Source: Stenotrophomonas sepilia
GTDB lineage: Bacteria; Pseudomonadota; Gammaproteobacteria; Xanthomonadales; Xanthomonadaceae
Reading direction: 5' to 3'
Length of the DNA: 64,000 bases
NCBI RefSeq assembly: GCF_003244875.1
Contig: NZ_LXXZ01000048.1
Coordinates: forward strand, 51,558-115,557
The notes under the pieces were generated by a model. The model had not been told where the DNA came from and ran no database searches. It saw only the letters and a list, made by a program, of their open reading frames with translations. The translations under genes and the position numbers were made by a program. This document shows, piece by piece, positions 9,612 to 18,396 of the stretch. Numbering within the stretch: the stretch's first letter is position 1; each line of letters begins with the position of its first letter.

Positions 9612-10184
9612 ATGACCGCCAAGAACACCCCCGCCGCCTGGGGGAGTGTCAGCCAGATCCTGCATTGGTTGATCGCACTGCTGATCCTCGCCCTGGGCGT
9701 GGTCGGCCTGACCATGGGTGAACTGCCCAAGACCCCGAAGTACTTCTGGGTCTACACCGCGCACAAGTCGATCGGCATCACCGTGCTGGCGCTGGTGCTG
9801 TTCCGCCTGGGCTGGCGCCTGTACGCCGGTGCACCGAAGCCGGTGCCGGGCGTGCCCAGCTGGCAGGAGCGCATCGCCGGCGCCACCCACGTGCTGCTGT
9901 ACGTGCTGATGTTCGCCATCCCGCTGTCGGGCTGGCTGTACGACTCGGCCAGCGGCCTGCGCCCGTTCCGCTGGTTCGGCCTGGTCGACGTGCCCAAGCT
10001 GAGCGGACCCGACCCGCAGGTTGTCGCGGTATCGCATGCCATCCACGAATACGGCTTCTGGCTGTTGATCGCGGTGGTGCTGGCCCATGCCGGCGCTGCC
10101 TTCTACCACCACCTGTTCCAACGCGATGCAACGCTGTCCCGCATGTTGCCGCGCGGCTGGCTCGCCTCCCCTCAGAAGGACTGA
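9612..10184 (+). CDS. Cytochrome b561 family membrane protein
   Basis: 190 residues, four TM helices, inner membrane. Candidate haem-ligand histidines sit in each helix: ILHWLIALLILALGVVG, YTAHKSIGITVLALVLFRLGW, HVLLYVLMFAIPLSGW and HAIHEYGFW with a following AHAG. The family exchanges electrons between quinol and periplasmic partners. Starts 10 bp after the first yceI and ends 3 bp before the second, so the three are surely one transcript. In E. coli the homologue (YceJ) also sits next to yceI. Confidence 0.92.
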   Translation: MTAKNTPAAWGSVSQILHWLIALLILALGVVGLTMGELPKTPKYFWVYTAHKSIGITVLALVLFRLGWRLYAGAPKPVPGVPSWQERIAGATHVLLYVLMFAIPLSGWLYDSASGLRPFRWFGLVDVPKLSGPDPQVVAVSHAIHEYGFWLLIAVVLAHAGAAFYHHLFQRDATLSRMLPRGWLASPQKD

Positions 10185-10187
10185 CCG

Positions 10188-10760
10188 ATGAACCTGAAAC
10201 TGACCACTCCGGCCGCCGTGGCCGCCGCCCTGGCCGGCATGCTGGCCACCGCTCCGGCACTCGCTGCCGATTACGCGCAGGCTCCCGGCGCCGGTTCGAT
10301 CCTGGTGTTCGCCACCAAGTACGACGGCGAAGTGTTCACCGGCAGCTTCCCGGGCTTCGCGACCAAGCTCAGCTTCGACCCGGCCAACCCGGCCGCCGGC
10401 TCGCTGGACGTGGTGATCCCGCTGGCCGGTGCCAAGAGCGGCAACAGCGACCGCGATTCGACCCTGCAGGGTGCCGACTTCTTCAATGTTGGCAAGTTCG
10501 CCACCGCACGCTACACCGCCAAGGGCTTCCGCGCGGTGGGCAACGACCAGTTCGCCGCCGATGGCACACTGGAGCTGCGCGGCGTCAGCAAGCCGGTCAC
10601 GCTGACCTTCACCTGGAAGCCGGGCACCCAACCGGTGCTGACCGGCAAGGCCACGGTCAAGCGCCTGGACTTCGGCGTCGGCGGCGGTGACTGGGCCGAC
10701 ACCAAGACCATCCCGGACGAAACCGCGATCAGCACGATCGTGAAGTTCGACGCGAAATAA
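10188..10760 (+). CDS. YceI family periplasmic protein (second copy of the operon)
   Basis: 190 residues with a Sec signal peptide ending in APALAAD. The YceI fold is visible as SILVFATKYDGEVFTGSFPG, LDVVIPLAGAKSG, ARYTAKGFRAVG, and DGTLELRGVSKPVTLTFTW. AGAAGGA precedes the ATG. It is clearly diverged from the copy 1.2 kb upstream, so the two probably carry different ligands rather than being a recent duplication. Confidence 0.92.
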   Translation: MNLKLTTPAAVAAALAGMLATAPALAADYAQAPGAGSILVFATKYDGEVFTGSFPGFATKLSFDPANPAAGSLDVVIPLAGAKSGNSDRDSTLQGADFFNVGKFATARYTAKGFRAVGNDQFAADGTLELRGVSKPVTLTFTWKPGTQPVLTGKATVKRLDFGVGGGDWADTKTIPDETAISTIVKFDAK

Positions 10761-10770
10761 ACCGCATCGG

Positions 10771-10835
10771 GTAGTGCCCGCCGCTGGCTGGCATCACCGG
10801 GAACAGAGGGGTTGCCGGCCAGCGGCCGGCACTAC
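10771..10835. repeat. Paired GTAG repeats (SMAG dimer)
   Basis: Two inverted copies: GTAGTGCCCGCCGCTGGCTGG, a spacer with a GGGG tract, then TGCCGGCCAGCGGCCGGCAC and TAC. The right end supplies the TAG stop of the convergent glutaredoxin-like gene (10832-10834), and the whole lies between two convergent genes. Confidence 0.8.
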
Positions 10836-11062
10836 CGATCGACGGCCAACCACGCCCGAACCGTGGCGGCGTCGAACGGCCAGTCCAGCTCGCGGTCGCC
10901 GCGCTCGTCACGCAGCACAGGCACCCGCGTGCCATAGCGCGCTTCCAGCGCCGGCTGGTCGTCCAGGAACAGCGATTCGAACTCCGGCGCCCGTGCCCTC
11001 GCCAGCTCGGCCAGGGCCATGTCGCACAGGTGGCAATCGTCACGTTGGATAAGGGTCAACAC
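10832..11062 (-). CDS. Small glutaredoxin-like (thioredoxin-fold) protein, DUF836 type
   Basis: 76 residues if started at the GTG before TTG-ACC (VLTLIQRDDCHLCDMALAEL). The redox motif CHLC near residues 10-13 and the cis-proline region YGTRVPVLRD near 46-55 are those of small glutaredoxin-family proteins. The frame is open further upstream, to an ATG at 11164 that overlaps the divergent sdaA start, but those extra residues do not look like the fold. The stop codon is contributed by the GTAG repeat that abuts the gene. Cytoplasmic, substrate unknown. Confidence 0.75.
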   Translation of the reverse strand: MLTLIQRDDCHLCDMALAELARARAPEFESLFLDDQPALEARYGTRVPVLRDERGDRELDWPFDAATVRAWLAVDR

Positions 11063-11162
11063 CGGCCGGGCTCCCGTGGCGGAAATGCTGCGCCGCAGCC
11101 ATGGAAGTGCGGCGTGAACCGCTAGAATAGCGATCTCTTCCGGTACCCGCAGTACGGCAATC

Positions 11163-12545
<1,383 letters not shown>

Positions 12546-12548
12546 GTT

Positions 12549-12610
12549 GTAGAGCCGGGCACCTGCCCGGCTGATGGGGCAGGAGCAGCCGGGGGTGGCC
12601 CCGGCTCTAC
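12549..12610. repeat. Paired GTAG repeats (SMAG type)
   Basis: GTAGAGCCGGGC-ACCT-GCCCGGC and an inverted partner ending GCCCCGGCTCTAC, directly after the sdaA stop; the outer GTAGAGCCGG/CCGGCTCTAC arms can pair. Confidence 0.78.
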
Positions 12611-12672
12611 ATCGGACGACACCATCACCGCGTTCCGGTTAGGCTCGGGGCTCCCCCATCCCGGATTGCCCC

Positions 12673-13668
12673 ATGCGCGTGATCGCTGCTGCCCTGCTTG
12701 CCTGCCTTCCGCTGCCTGCCCTGGCCGCGCCCAGCTACGGGCCGCGCCTGGAGGGCTTCGACTACGGCTATCCGGTGAAGACCTTCGCGCTGGAATCGCA
12801 GCGGCAGCCGCTGGAGATGGCCTACCTGGACATCGCACCGAAGAAGACTCCGATCGGCGTGGTGGTGCTGCTGCATGGCAAGAACTTCTGTGCGGCCACC
12901 TGGAAGGAATCGATCAAGCCGCTGGTTGCCGCCGGCTACCGGGTGATCGCTCCGGACCAGGTCGGCTTCTGCAAATCCAGCAAGCCCGAGCGCTACCAGT
13001 ACACGTTCGCACAGCTGGCAGCCAACACCCATGCCCTGCTGCAGCAGCTGCAACTGGGCGACGTGCCAGTGCACCTGGTCGGACATTCGATGGGCGGCAT
13101 GCTGGCGGTGCGCTACGCGCTGATGTACCCGCAGGACCTGCGCAGCCTATCGCTGGTCAACCCGATCGGACTGGAAGACTGGAAGGCGCTGGGCGTGCCA
13201 TGGCGCAGCGTGGACGCGTGGTATGCCGGTGAAATGAACATCAGCTACGACAGCATCCGCCGCTACCAGCTGGATGTGTACTACGACGGCAAATGGAAGC
13301 CGGCCTACGAACCCTGGGCGCGGATGCAGTCAGGCATGTACGAAGGGCCCGGCAAGCAGGCCGTCGCATGGAGCCAGGCGCTGGCCTCGGACATGGTGTT
13401 CAACCAGCCGGTGGTCTACGAACTGAAGAACCTGCAGGTGCCGACTACGTTGTTCATCGGCCAGAAGGACCGCACCGCGATCGGCCGCGACCTGGCGCCG
13501 CCTGCGGTGAAGGCGACGCTGGGCAACTATTCGGTGCTCGGCAAGTCCGCGGCCGCGACGATTCCCGGCGCCACGCTGGTCGAGTTCGCCGAACTGGGCC
13601 ATTCGCCGCAGGTGCAGGACCCGAAGCAGTTCAACGCCGCGTTGCTGAAGTCCTTGAAGTCACGCTGA
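12673..13668 (+). CDS. Exported alpha/beta hydrolase
   Basis: 331 residues. A Sec signal peptide (AAALLACLPLPALAAP) sends it to the periplasm or beyond. The alpha/beta hydrolase fold shows VVVLLHGKNFCAATW (oxyanion region), DQVGFCKSS, and the nucleophile elbow GHSMGGML with Ser near residue 139. The acid is probably in the FIGQKDRTAIG segment and the base in ELGHSPQVQDP near 315. The substrate is not evident; close relatives are annotated as esterases or C-C hydrolases. Flanked by GTAG repeats on both sides, suggesting a single-gene unit. Confidence 0.88.
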   Translation: MRVIAAALLACLPLPALAAPSYGPRLEGFDYGYPVKTFALESQRQPLEMAYLDIAPKKTPIGVVVLLHGKNFCAATWKESIKPLVAAGYRVIAPDQVGFCKSSKPERYQYTFAQLAANTHALLQQLQLGDVPVHLVGHSMGGMLAVRYALMYPQDLRSLSLVNPIGLEDWKALGVPWRSVDAWYAGEMNISYDSIRRYQLDVYYDGKWKPAYEPWARMQSGMYEGPGKQAVAWSQALASDMVFNQPVVYELKNLQVPTTLFIGQKDRTAIGRDLAPPAVKATLGNYSVLGKSAAATIPGATLVEFAELGHSPQVQDPKQFNAALLKSLKSR

Positions 13669-13684
13669 CCGGCAGGGCGCCCCT

Positions 13685-13762
13685 GTAGAGCCGAGCCCAT
13701 GCTCGGCTCATCCAGCAGGAGGGGATCTCGCCAGTAGCAGCCGAGCATGGGCTCGGCTCTAC
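13685..13762. repeat. Paired GTAG repeats (SMAG type)
   Basis: GTAGAGCCGAGCCCATGCTC and, after a 30-nt spacer, its near-exact inverse ending GGGCTCGGCTCTAC. Sits between convergent genes and could terminate both, though there is no T-tract. Confidence 0.8.
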
Positions 13763-13775
13763 AAGAACTGTGCGA

Positions 13776-14843
13776 TCAGCCGACGATCCGCAGCACGTCA
13801 TCCAGCAACGCGGCGGCGGTGACTTCCGCGCCCGCACCCGGGCCTTGAATCAACAGCGGCTGGCGACGGTAGCGATCACTGTGGATGGCGACGCGGTTGT
13901 CGGTCCCCGCACCCTGCGCCAACGGGTGATCAGCCGGCAGCTCGCGCAGGCCCACCTGCGCACCCTCACCGTCAACACGGCCAACGAAACGCAACACGCG
14001 GCCGTTTTTGCGTGCCTGCTGCCAACGCGCCTGCAACGGCGCATCCAGCTGCTCCAGCGCAGCCACTGCGCCCTCCAGCGGCAACGCGGCCAGCGTTTCA
14101 GGTACCAGTGAATCCACCTGCACCTGCGAAGCATCCAGCGCCAGCCCGCTGCTGCGGGCCAGGATCAGCAGCTTGCGCCGCACGTCTTCGCCGGACAGAT
14201 CCAGGCGCGGATCGGGCTCGGTGTAGCCGGCCGCCAACGCTTCGCGCACCGCCGCCGAGAACGGCGACTGGCCGTCGTAACGATGGAACAGCCACGCCAG
14301 CGAACCGGACAGCACACCCTCGATGGCATGGATGTGATCGCCACCGGCCACCAGCGCGCGCAGGCTGCTCAGCAGCGGCAGGCCCGCGCCGACGGTGGCG
14401 CTGTCGCCATAGCGCGCACCACTGTCTGCGCAGCTTTCGGCAATCGCCTGCGCGCGTGCGAGCTGCGCACCACGGCCCAGCTTGTTGGCGGTCACCACAT
14501 GCACGCCGCGCGCCAGCCACTGCACGTGACGTGCGGCCACGTCTTCGCTGGCGGTGGCATCGACCACCACATCGCCACGCTCCAGCCCTTCGGTGCTGGC
14601 CCGCGCCGGCGAACTCTGGCCATCGCGTGGCGCACGTCGCGCCAGCTCCAGCGGCAGCACCAGGTCACGATCGATCTCCAGCGCAGTGCGTGAATTGGCC
14701 AGCCACTGCACGCTGGGCAGTTCCAGCCCACGCGCCCGCAATGCCTGGTAACGCTGCACGAAGGCCGAGCCGACCGTGCCAGTGCCCAGCAGCGCCAGGC
14801 GTCCCACGCCCAGCGCAGGAATGTCGGCGGCGAGCGCGCTCAT
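13776..14843 (-). CDS. hom: Homoserine dehydrogenase (monofunctional, no ACT domain)
   Basis: 355 residues. NAD(P)-dependent reduction of aspartate semialdehyde to homoserine, the branch-point substrate of methionine and threonine synthesis. An N-terminal Rossmann motif is visible (LALLGTGTVGSAFVQRY), then VVDATASEDVAARH, TANKLGRGAQLARA, and the catalytic-domain segment AIEGVLSGSLAWLFHRYDG with the LDLSGEDVRRKLLILAR block. It is shorter than enzymes with a C-terminal ACT regulatory domain and lacks an aspartokinase fusion. It overlaps the metB stop by 4 bp (ATGA), so it is translationally coupled as the third gene of the riboswitch-controlled operon. Confidence 0.93.
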   Translation of the reverse strand: MSALAADIPALGVGRLALLGTGTVGSAFVQRYQALRARGLELPSVQWLANSRTALEIDRDLVLPLELARRAPRDGQSSPARASTEGLERGDVVVDATASEDVAARHVQWLARGVHVVTANKLGRGAQLARAQAIAESCADSGARYGDSATVGAGLPLLSSLRALVAGGDHIHAIEGVLSGSLAWLFHRYDGQSPFSAAVREALAAGYTEPDPRLDLSGEDVRRKLLILARSSGLALDASQVQVDSLVPETLAALPLEGAVAALEQLDAPLQARWQQARKNGRVLRFVGRVDGEGAQVGLRELPADHPLAQGAGTDNRVAIHSDRYRRQPLLIQGPGAGAEVTAAALLDDVLRIVG

Positions 14844-16075
14844 GCATCCACCACCTGTTTGCGGCGTGCGGCCGCATCGATCACGACTTCGGCGCGCTGC
14901 AGCGCGGCACCGAGATCGGCCAGCAGGTCGCGCTCGGCCTCGATGCCGACCGACAGGCGCAGCAGCCCTTCGCTGATGCCAGCGGCGGCACGTGCTTCTG
15001 GGGTCATCGCCGCATGGGTCATGGTCGCCGGATGGGCGATCAGGCTTTCGACGCCGCCCAGCGATTCGGCCAGGGTGAAGCAGCGCAGGCCATCCACGAA
15101 TGCGCGCACTGCCGCGTGCGGATCTTCACCGGCGCAGTGCGCAAGCTCGAACGACAGCATCGCACCGAAGCCGTTCTGCTGGCGTGCGGCGATGGCATGG
15201 CCGGGATGTTCGGCCAGGCCCGGGTAGTACACCGTGCCGACCGCCGGATGCTGGTCCAGCAGGGCGACGATCGAGGCGGTATTTTCCTGGTGCACGCGCA
15301 GGCGCGCATCCAGCGTGCGCAGGCCACGCAGCGTCAGGAAGGCATCGAACGGTGAACCCGTCAGGCCCAGCGCGTTGCCCCACCACACCAGTTGCTCGTG
15401 CAGTGCCGGATCACGCGCGACCACTGCCCCGCCTACCACATCGCTGTGGCCGTTGATGTACTTCGTGGTGGAATGCAGCACCAGGTCCGCACCGAACGAC
15501 AGCGGTTGCTGCAGCGCTGGCGACAGGAACGTGTTGTCGACCACCACGAGAGCGCCGGCCTTGTGCGCGGCATCGATGACGAAGCGCAGGTCGGTGATGC
15601 GCAGCAGAGGGTTGGACGGCGTTTCCACCAGCACCAGCTTCGGCTGGGTGGCCAACGCCTGCGCCAGTGCACGCGGATCGGTCAGGTCGGCGGTGACCAG
15701 TTCAAAGTGGCCCTTCCTGGCCAGCGCATTGAACAGGCGCCAGCTGCCGCCGTACGCATCGTGCGGCACCACCAGGGTATCGCCCGGCTGCAGCAGTGCG
15801 TTCAGCACCAGGTTGATCGCGCCCATGCCGGTGGCGGTGACCACACCACCGACGCCGCCTTCCAGTTCCGCCAGCGCCTCACCCAGCAGGTCGCGGGTCG
15901 GGTTGCCACTGCGCGTGTAGTCGTACTGGCGCTTGTTGCCGAAGCCGTCGAAGCTGAAGTTCGACGACAGCACGATCGGCGGTGTGACCGCGCCATGCGC
16001 GGTGTCCCGATCGATGCCCGCACGGACGGCGGCAGTGGTGCGACTACAGGACGGCTCGTTGGCGTGCAGGCTCAT
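14840..16075 (-). CDS. metB: Cystathionine gamma-synthase (PLP-dependent O-succinylhomoserine lyase)
   Basis: 411 residues, a trans-sulfuration enzyme joining an O-acylhomoserine with cysteine (cytoplasm). Cys/Met-metabolism PLP features: RSGNPTRDLLGEALAELEGG, GGVVTATGMGAI, VVVDNTFLSPALQQPLSFGA and the Schiff-base lysine in HSTTKYINGHSDVVGG near residue 205. The start at 16075 has GGAGAG before it; upstream open frame to 16561 belongs to the overlapping metX in another frame. It overlaps metX by 4 bp and hom by 4 bp. A direct sulfhydrylase activity (MetZ type) cannot be excluded from sequence. Confidence 0.93.
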   Translation of the reverse strand: MSLHANEPSCSRTTAAVRAGIDRDTAHGAVTPPIVLSSNFSFDGFGNKRQYDYTRSGNPTRDLLGEALAELEGGVGGVVTATGMGAINLVLNALLQPGDTLVVPHDAYGGSWRLFNALARKGHFELVTADLTDPRALAQALATQPKLVLVETPSNPLLRITDLRFVIDAAHKAGALVVVDNTFLSPALQQPLSFGADLVLHSTTKYINGHSDVVGGAVVARDPALHEQLVWWGNALGLTGSPFDAFLTLRGLRTLDARLRVHQENTASIVALLDQHPAVGTVYYPGLAEHPGHAIAARQQNGFGAMLSFELAHCAGEDPHAAVRAFVDGLRCFTLAESLGGVESLIAHPATMTHAAMTPEARAAAGISEGLLRLSVGIEAERDLLADLGAALQRAEVVIDAAARRKQVVDA

Positions 16076-17103
16076 GCGGACTCTCCAGAGGTGCGGAAGG
16101 CGGTGGCGAGGATCGCGTCGATGCGATCGGTTTCTTTGAGGAAGGCGTCGTGGCCATAGGGCGAACGCAGCACGCGCAGGCTGCCGCGCGGGCCCAGCCC
16201 TTCGACCAGGCCGACCAGGTCGGCCAGCGGCACCAGGCGGTCGCCCTCCACGGCGACCACCACGGTCGGTGGCAGGATCGCGGCGGGGTCGACACGGTGC
16301 AGGTCGATCGATTCGGACAGGCGCAGGTAGGCGGTCACCGGCGTGCGCGCGACGTACTGCGCGCCGGCGGCGTCGAGGTAGTCTTCGGCGGCCACGCGCA
16401 CGCGGCCATTGATGACCTCCGGCGCGGCGTCGAAGCGCTCGCCGAATTCTTCCGGGGTGCGGTAGCTGAGCATGGCGAACTGCCTGGCCAGGGCCAGGCC
16501 GTGGTCTTCGCCGCACTGCAGCTGGCCCAGCGCAACCGCGCGGCGCTGCAGCGCGCGCCACGCGGCGGCATAGGGATGCGGGCGGTGCGCGCCGCTGGCC
16601 AGCACCAGCTGGCGCACGCGGGCGCGGTGACGGATCGCGAACTGCTGGCCGACCAGCGCGCCATACGAATAGCCGACGAAGGCCTTCAGCGTGCGGATGC
16701 CGAGATGGTCCAGCAACAGCGCCAGCGCATCGGCCTGGTCGGCAGTATCGATCGGCACATCCAGTGCACCGTCGGCACCGATGAAATCGAAGGCCAGCAC
16801 GCGCAGCTGCTGCGGGTCGAGCGCGCGGCCGCTACCCACAAGCGCTTCGGCCCAGCCCTTCTCGCTGAACTGTGCATTGGACGCCACGTGGCGATGGGCG
16901 GAAATGCCACCGGCCAGCACCACCACCGGTGCGTTGGCCGGGCCCACCCACTCATAGCGCAGGCGCACCGGGCTGGGGCCTGCATGGCGCATCGACAGCA
17001 CCGCGGCGAACTCACCGCGCTCCGCGTGCACGCGGTCTGCGACCGGCACGCTGACGGGGACAAAGGGTTCGGGGCGAATGGCGGTACTGGCAGCGAAGCT
17101 CAT
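16072..17103 (-). CDS. metX: Homoserine O-acyltransferase (MetX family, probably succinyltransferase)
   Basis: 343 residues from the ATG at 17103. Alpha/beta-hydrolase-fold acyltransferase that activates homoserine for methionine synthesis. Seen: VVVLAGGISAHRHV, FDFIGADGALDVP, nucleophile elbow GYSYGALVGQQFA, then VEGDRLVPLADL (Asp) and the terminal SPYGHDAFLKE (His) of the catalytic triad. MetX proteins can use acetyl-CoA or succinyl-CoA; which one is used here is inferred, not seen. First gene of metX-metB-hom, with an S-box riboswitch in its leader. Its start codon has no strong ribosome site, fitting leader-based control. Confidence 0.9.
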   Translation of the reverse strand: MSFAASTAIRPEPFVPVSVPVADRVHAERGEFAAVLSMRHAGPSPVRLRYEWVGPANAPVVVLAGGISAHRHVASNAQFSEKGWAEALVGSGRALDPQQLRVLAFDFIGADGALDVPIDTADQADALALLLDHLGIRTLKAFVGYSYGALVGQQFAIRHRARVRQLVLASGAHRPHPYAAAWRALQRRAVALGQLQCGEDHGLALARQFAMLSYRTPEEFGERFDAAPEVINGRVRVAAEDYLDAAGAQYVARTPVTAYLRLSESIDLHRVDPAAILPPTVVVAVEGDRLVPLADLVGLVEGLGPRGSLRVLRSPYGHDAFLKETDRIDAILATAFRTSGESA

Positions 17104-17181
17104 GGCGGGATCCGGTTGGGGAATCGGCCATCGAGCCTTCGCGGGCCCGCGTTCGATATGCACGTGGGGTGCATGGTTCGA

Positions 17182-17298
17182 ACCATCTTTCGGTGGACGC
17201 CACGGTCCCCGCAGGATTTGGCACCTACGCAGACGCTTGCGCGCCTGCGGGCTGCCCCGGCTTCAAAGGGCCTGTCCCTCTGCCGGTCTCGATGGTGG
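17182..17298 (-). ncRNA. SAM-I (S-box) riboswitch in the metX leader
   Basis: Reading the minus strand, the conserved S-box blocks appear in order: ATCGAGACCGGCAGAGGGAC, GGCCCTTTGAAGCC, GGGGCAGCC, then a P3 stem GCAGGCGC/GCGTCTGC, GGTGCCAAATCCTGC, and the closing GAAAGATGGT. The P1 helix pairs ACCATC (17291-17296) with GATGGT (17182-17187). Just downstream, ATGGTTCGAACCAT (17173-17186) is a 14-bp palindrome that shares the 3' P1 strand and is the obvious alternative helix. No U-tract follows, so control may act on translation. It should turn metX-metB-hom off when S-adenosylmethionine is plentiful. Confidence 0.93.
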
Positions 17299-17302
17299 AG
17301 CC

Positions 17303-17331
17303 ACGATGCCAGCCCTTTCCGGCACTGTCAA
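17303..17331 (-). promoter_or_regulatory. Candidate promoter of the metX operon
   Basis: On the minus strand a perfect TTGACA (17326-17331) is followed after 17 nt by CATCGT (17303-17308), a weak -10. Initiation about 7 nt further would start the RNA right at the 5' strand of riboswitch helix P1. Confidence 0.45.
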
Positions 17332-17445
17332 TCCCTTCATGCGGATAAAGCGATAGATATTTCCAGGATCACTCTGCGAGGGCCGTCCCGGTCGCCCCGT
17401 TCAGGATCGGGTACAGTCCCGGCGGTCCTCTTGCTGGAAACGCCG

Positions 17446-18330
17446 ATGCCGCGCCTGCCCCTGTCCTGCCTGCTGTTGCCTCTGCTGGCGAGCGCGACCG
17501 CATACGCCGGCGACTGGCGCCAGGGCTGGGGACTGGCTCCCCCTTCCGCCCCTGCCACCCGCGCAGGCAGTGCCGAGGGCGCCGTCCCCATGGCCCGGTT
17601 GCGCCTGCAGCCGGTCGGTACGCAATGGCAGGCGCGGATCGACAACGGGCTGGCAGGGCCGCTGCAGATCCAGCTGCGCGCCGCCCCCGGACACCCGGTC
17701 GAAGGCCTCCCGGTCGAGTCGCTGATCCAGGGCGACAGCAGCCTGGTGGTCGGCCACCTGCCCGCCCCGATCGATGGCCGCATGCTGGATCTGCGCCTGC
17801 AGTCGGTGCCGGGCAACCCGGCCGCACAGGCCGAAGATGTCGGCTATCGCCTGCCGTTCGATGCGACCCGCCTGCGTGTGGACCAGGCACCGCAGGGGCG
17901 ATTCAGCCATGACGACGAGGAGAACCGCGACGCGGTCGACTTCGCACTGCCGGAGGGCACCCTGGTGCTGGCCGCGCGCGAGGGCACGGTGATGCAGATC
18001 CAGGATGGCTTCCGTGGCAACGGCCAGGACCGCGAGCGCGATGGTGCCCGTGCCAATTTCATCCGCGTGCTGCACAGCGACGGCAGCATGGCCCTGTACG
18101 GCCACCTCCAGGCCGGCGGCATGCGCGTGCGCCGCGGCCAAGCGGTGGGAGCCGGGCAACCGATCGGCCTGTCCGGCAACAGCGGCTACAGCACTGCGCC
18201 GCACCTGCACTTCGTGGTGCAGGTCAACCGCGGCATGGGCCTGCGCTCGGTGCCGGTGCGCATCTTCGCCGGGCAGGGCCAGCTGCAGTTCGCCCGCCAC
18301 AGCGAGGCCGACGGCGGTATCGGGCGCTGA
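17446..18330 (+). CDS. Exported M23 (LytM-type) metallopeptidase
   Basis: 294 residues. Sec signal peptide (MPRLPLSCLLLPLLASATAYAG), a beta-rich N-terminal domain, and a C-terminal M23 domain from about residue 150. The zinc-site elements are FSHDDEENRDAVDFALPEGT (His and Asp) and HLHFVVQ, with SMALYGHLQAGGMRVRRGQAV between. This subfamily acts on, or binds, peptidoglycan cross-bridges in the periplasm. Ends 66 bp before prfC and probably has its own promoter in the metX-facing intergenic region. Confidence 0.92.
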   Translation: MPRLPLSCLLLPLLASATAYAGDWRQGWGLAPPSAPATRAGSAEGAVPMARLRLQPVGTQWQARIDNGLAGPLQIQLRAAPGHPVEGLPVESLIQGDSSLVVGHLPAPIDGRMLDLRLQSVPGNPAAQAEDVGYRLPFDATRLRVDQAPQGRFSHDDEENRDAVDFALPEGTLVLAAREGTVMQIQDGFRGNGQDRERDGARANFIRVLHSDGSMALYGHLQAGGMRVRRGQAVGAGQPIGLSGNSGYSTAPHLHFVVQVNRGMGLRSVPVRIFAGQGQLQFARHSEADGGIGR

Positions 18331-18396
18331 CCGGCCCCGGCCGGTATAATCGGGCGCTTATCTCTTTGAAAAGCGCCCCGGGCGGGCGCCACTGCC

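Noticed and set aside
18351..18379. Hairpin GGGCGCTT / AAGCGCCC before prfC as a leader regulator
   Set aside because: It overlaps the expected transcription start after TATAAT at 18345-18350, so the left arm may not be in the RNA; no T-run to call it a terminator.
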